The position numbers and the translations under genes were made by a program. Below, piece after piece: positions 5,984-7,542 of a stretch of DNA of 7,542 bases (positions within the stretch are counted from its first letter, which is position 1; each line of letters begins with the position of its first letter). Origin of the DNA: Rhizobium sp. Q54 (GTDB lineage Bacteria > Bacteroidota > Bacteroidia > Flavobacteriales > Flavobacteriaceae); contig CALPLL020000086.1 in assembly GCA_943324395.2 (NCBI GenBank), positions 1-7,542 of the forward strand, given 5' to 3'. The notes below the pieces were generated by a model, which saw only the letters and a list, made by a program, of their open reading frames with translations, did not search any database and was not told the origin of the DNA.

Positions 5984-7542
5984 CTATTTTTGATATTTTT
6001 TATTCTTAAGCATTTCCGAAGCCGTTTGATAATAAGAAATCGTTTCGTTTTCTAAATCTTTTCTTGGTGTTGCAATTGGTTTTTGATCATAAAATAGTTG
6101 AAATTCACTTGCTACTTTTGGATTTGGAATTAATGACAATTTCAATTGTTTTACTTCTTGTTTTGGTGATATAATAGTTAAAACGTTGTCTTTAATCAAT
6201 CCTAAATTTTGATAAGTTGCTATCAATGCTCTTGGTTTATAATCAGATTTAAGTACATCTTGACCATAAAATTTACTTTGATAGTTGAAATTAAGCAATC
6301 CAAAAACGGTTGGCATAATATCAATTTGAGACATCAAAGTATTAAAATGTGTTGGTTGGATAAAACCAGGACTATAAATCATAGCAGGAATTCTGTATTT
6401 ATCCACTGGAAGTTCTGTTTTTCCCGCGCTTGAAGCGCAGTGATCGGCTATAATTACAAAAACAGTATTGTTAAACCAAGGTTGTTTTTTGGCTAAATTA
6501 AAAAATTCTCTCATTGCAAAATCGGTATATTTCACACCGCCTTCTCGTGATTTAGCATCGCCAGGAATATCTATTTTACCATTTGGATACGTAAAAGGTC
6601 TGTGGTTACTAACCGTCATGATGTGATTAAAAAACGGTTTGTTTTGTTTGAATTCAGAATTCATAACATTTATTGCTTTGTTGTACATATCTTCATCACA
6701 AACACCCCATATATTTTGAAAAATGATTTCATTAGGTTTGAATGTTTTTTTATCTACAATATCGTAACCATTGCCACCAAAGAAATCTTGCATATTGTCA
6801 AAAAATGCATCGCCACCATAAAGATATTTTACATTATATCCTTTTTGTTTAAACACGTTTCCTGTTGAAAATTTGTTTTTATTGTCTTCGCGTTTTACCA
6901 CACTTTCACCAGCAGTAGGAGGTAAGCACAAAGTTACCGCTTCTAATCCGCGTACGGTTCTATTTCCAACAGCATATAAATTAGAAAAAACCATACTTTT
7001 CGTTGCTAAACTATCAAGAAAAGGTGTTATTTTTTGTTCGTTTCCGTACATTTCCATAAATTCTGCGCTATAACTTTCGATGGTAATTAAGACAACGTTT
7101 TTATGAATTTCGGAAGAATTGCTATTTATATTTCTTAAAGTAGATTCATTTTGAGAACCCGGAATTTGATTGTGCAGTAAAGTATAAGCTTGTTCGCTTG
7201 GAATGGTTTTATAAAATTTAAAATAGTCTAATTCGCTATTCATAAAGGCTTTGTAGAACTTATAAATTCCATTTGCTTGTAGCTCATTCGCAAAAATATT
7301 GTCTGAATTTTCTTTATTGGAAAGAAAAGGAATTGCCAATAAAGAAATAATAAATAATGCCAAATAAACCCCGGAAATCTTCAGTTTTTCTATAAAAGTT
7401 GGTATTTCTTCAATATAATTTTTTGACTTTTGAACTATAAAATAAGTTACAATTCCTGCAATTATATACAATACAGAAAATAGAGGAATTACTGGATAAG
7501 ACTGCATAATATTTCCGATAACTTCATTGGTATAAACCAAAT
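5984..7542 (-). CDS. LTA-synthase-family sulfatase/phosphotransferase (5' part beyond the window)
   Basis: About 519 codons are visible and the frame is open at the right edge. The TTG at 7540 is not a credible start: it falls before the last two membrane helices (about 15-35 and 55-73 from that codon), whereas this family usually has about five helices, so the first part is missing. The alkaline-phosphatase/sulfatase catalytic domain is complete. Counting from 7540 it has VLITIES (metal ligand E155), GNRTVRGLE with the likely nucleophile T195, MTVSNHRPFTYP (H313) and VIIADHCA (D366, H367), followed by the RIPAMIYSPG and QIDIMPTVFG strands. LtaS-like enzymes transfer phosphoglycerol or similar groups in the periplasm. 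A Gram-negative bacterium has no lipoteichoic acid, so the substrate is more likely a periplasmic glycan, lipid or LPS headgroup, which is inference. The gene converges on the VWA gene with a 1-nt gap, so no independent terminator separates them. Confidence 0.87.
   Translation of the reverse strand, partial: LVYTNEVIGNIMQSYPVIPLFSVLYIIAGIVTYFIVQKSKNYIEEIPTFIEKLKISGVYLALFIISLLAIPFLSNKENSDNIFANELQANGIYKFYKAFMNSELDYFKFYKTIPSEQAYTLLHNQIPGSQNESTLRNINSNSSEIHKNVVLITIESYSAEFMEMYGNEQKITPFLDSLATKSMVFSNLYAVGNRTVRGLEAVTLCLPPTAGESVVKREDNKNKFSTGNVFKQKGYNVKYLYGGDAFFDNMQDFFGGNGYDIVDKKTFKPNEIIFQNIWGVCDEDMYNKAINVMNSEFKQNKPFFNHIMTVSNHRPFTYPNGKIDIPGDAKSREGGVKYTDFAMREFFNLAKKQPWFNNTVFVIIADHCASSAGKTELPVDKYRIPAMIYSPGFIQPTHFNTLMSQIDIMPTVFGLLNFNYQSKFYGQDVLKSDYKPRALIATYQNLGLIKDNVLTIISPKQEVKQLKLSLIPNPKVASEFQLFYDQKPIATPRKDLENETISYYQTASEMLKNKKYQK

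Noticed and set aside
6209..7073. Three plus-strand open frames (6209-6433, 6602-6868, 6873-7073) opposite the sulfatase gene
   Set aside because: All lie antisense to the catalytic domain of the sulfatase, whose motifs are intact. Their translations show no family features.

Overview
The window looks like chromosome of a member of the Bacteroidota, most likely Flavobacteriaceae (Flavobacterium-like). The DNA is strongly AT-rich. Start codons are preceded by A-rich stretches rather than Shine-Dalgarno sequences, one intergenic site matches the Bacteroidota -7 box TAnnTTTG, and the gene families (MbnP-type protein with a MauG-like dihaem protein, a VWA/amidotransferase-fold membrane protein beside fabG, an LTA-synthase-type sulfatase) are familiar in that group. 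The genus is an inference.

Left block (1-2992, all on the minus strand): a tight five-gene operon read from right to left. It holds an ECF sigma factor (2441-2992), a small one-helix membrane protein that fits an anti-sigma factor (2157-2423), and a membrane-anchored CpxP/Spy/CnrX-like periplasmic sensor with a proline-rich, His/Asp/Trp-containing tail (1440-2153). These are followed by an MbnP-family secreted protein (740-1450) and a MauG/MbnH-like dihaem cytochrome c peroxidase family protein cut by the left edge (1-750). The last three genes overlap by 11 bp each and the other gaps are 3 and 17 nt, so the five are probably one transcript. The proposed logic is that the sensor and the small membrane protein hold the sigma factor at the membrane until an envelope signal, plausibly a metal such as copper, releases it. 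The sigma factor would then drive expression of MbnP and its dihaem partner, which in methanotrophs converts a tryptophan of MbnP to kynurenine. This CnrYXH-like circuit fused to an MbnP/MbnH pair is the most interesting content of the window.

Intergenic region (2993-3183): 191 nt between divergent genes. It contains a TAnnTTTG box and, directly downstream on the plus strand, a compact structured element resembling the Flavobacteria-associated Flavo-1 RNA motif. An inverted repeat lies next to the sigma-factor start.

Right block: on the plus strand, fabG (3184-3930, 3-oxoacyl-ACP reductase) and, 24 nt later, a 675-residue membrane protein with a von Willebrand A domain (3955-5982). A convergent LTA-synthase-type sulfatase/phosphotransferase (5984-7542, 5' end outside the window) ends 1 nt from the VWA gene. 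There is no tRNA, rRNA, CRISPR array, insertion sequence or phage gene that I can see, and no gene-free stretch longer than 300 bases.
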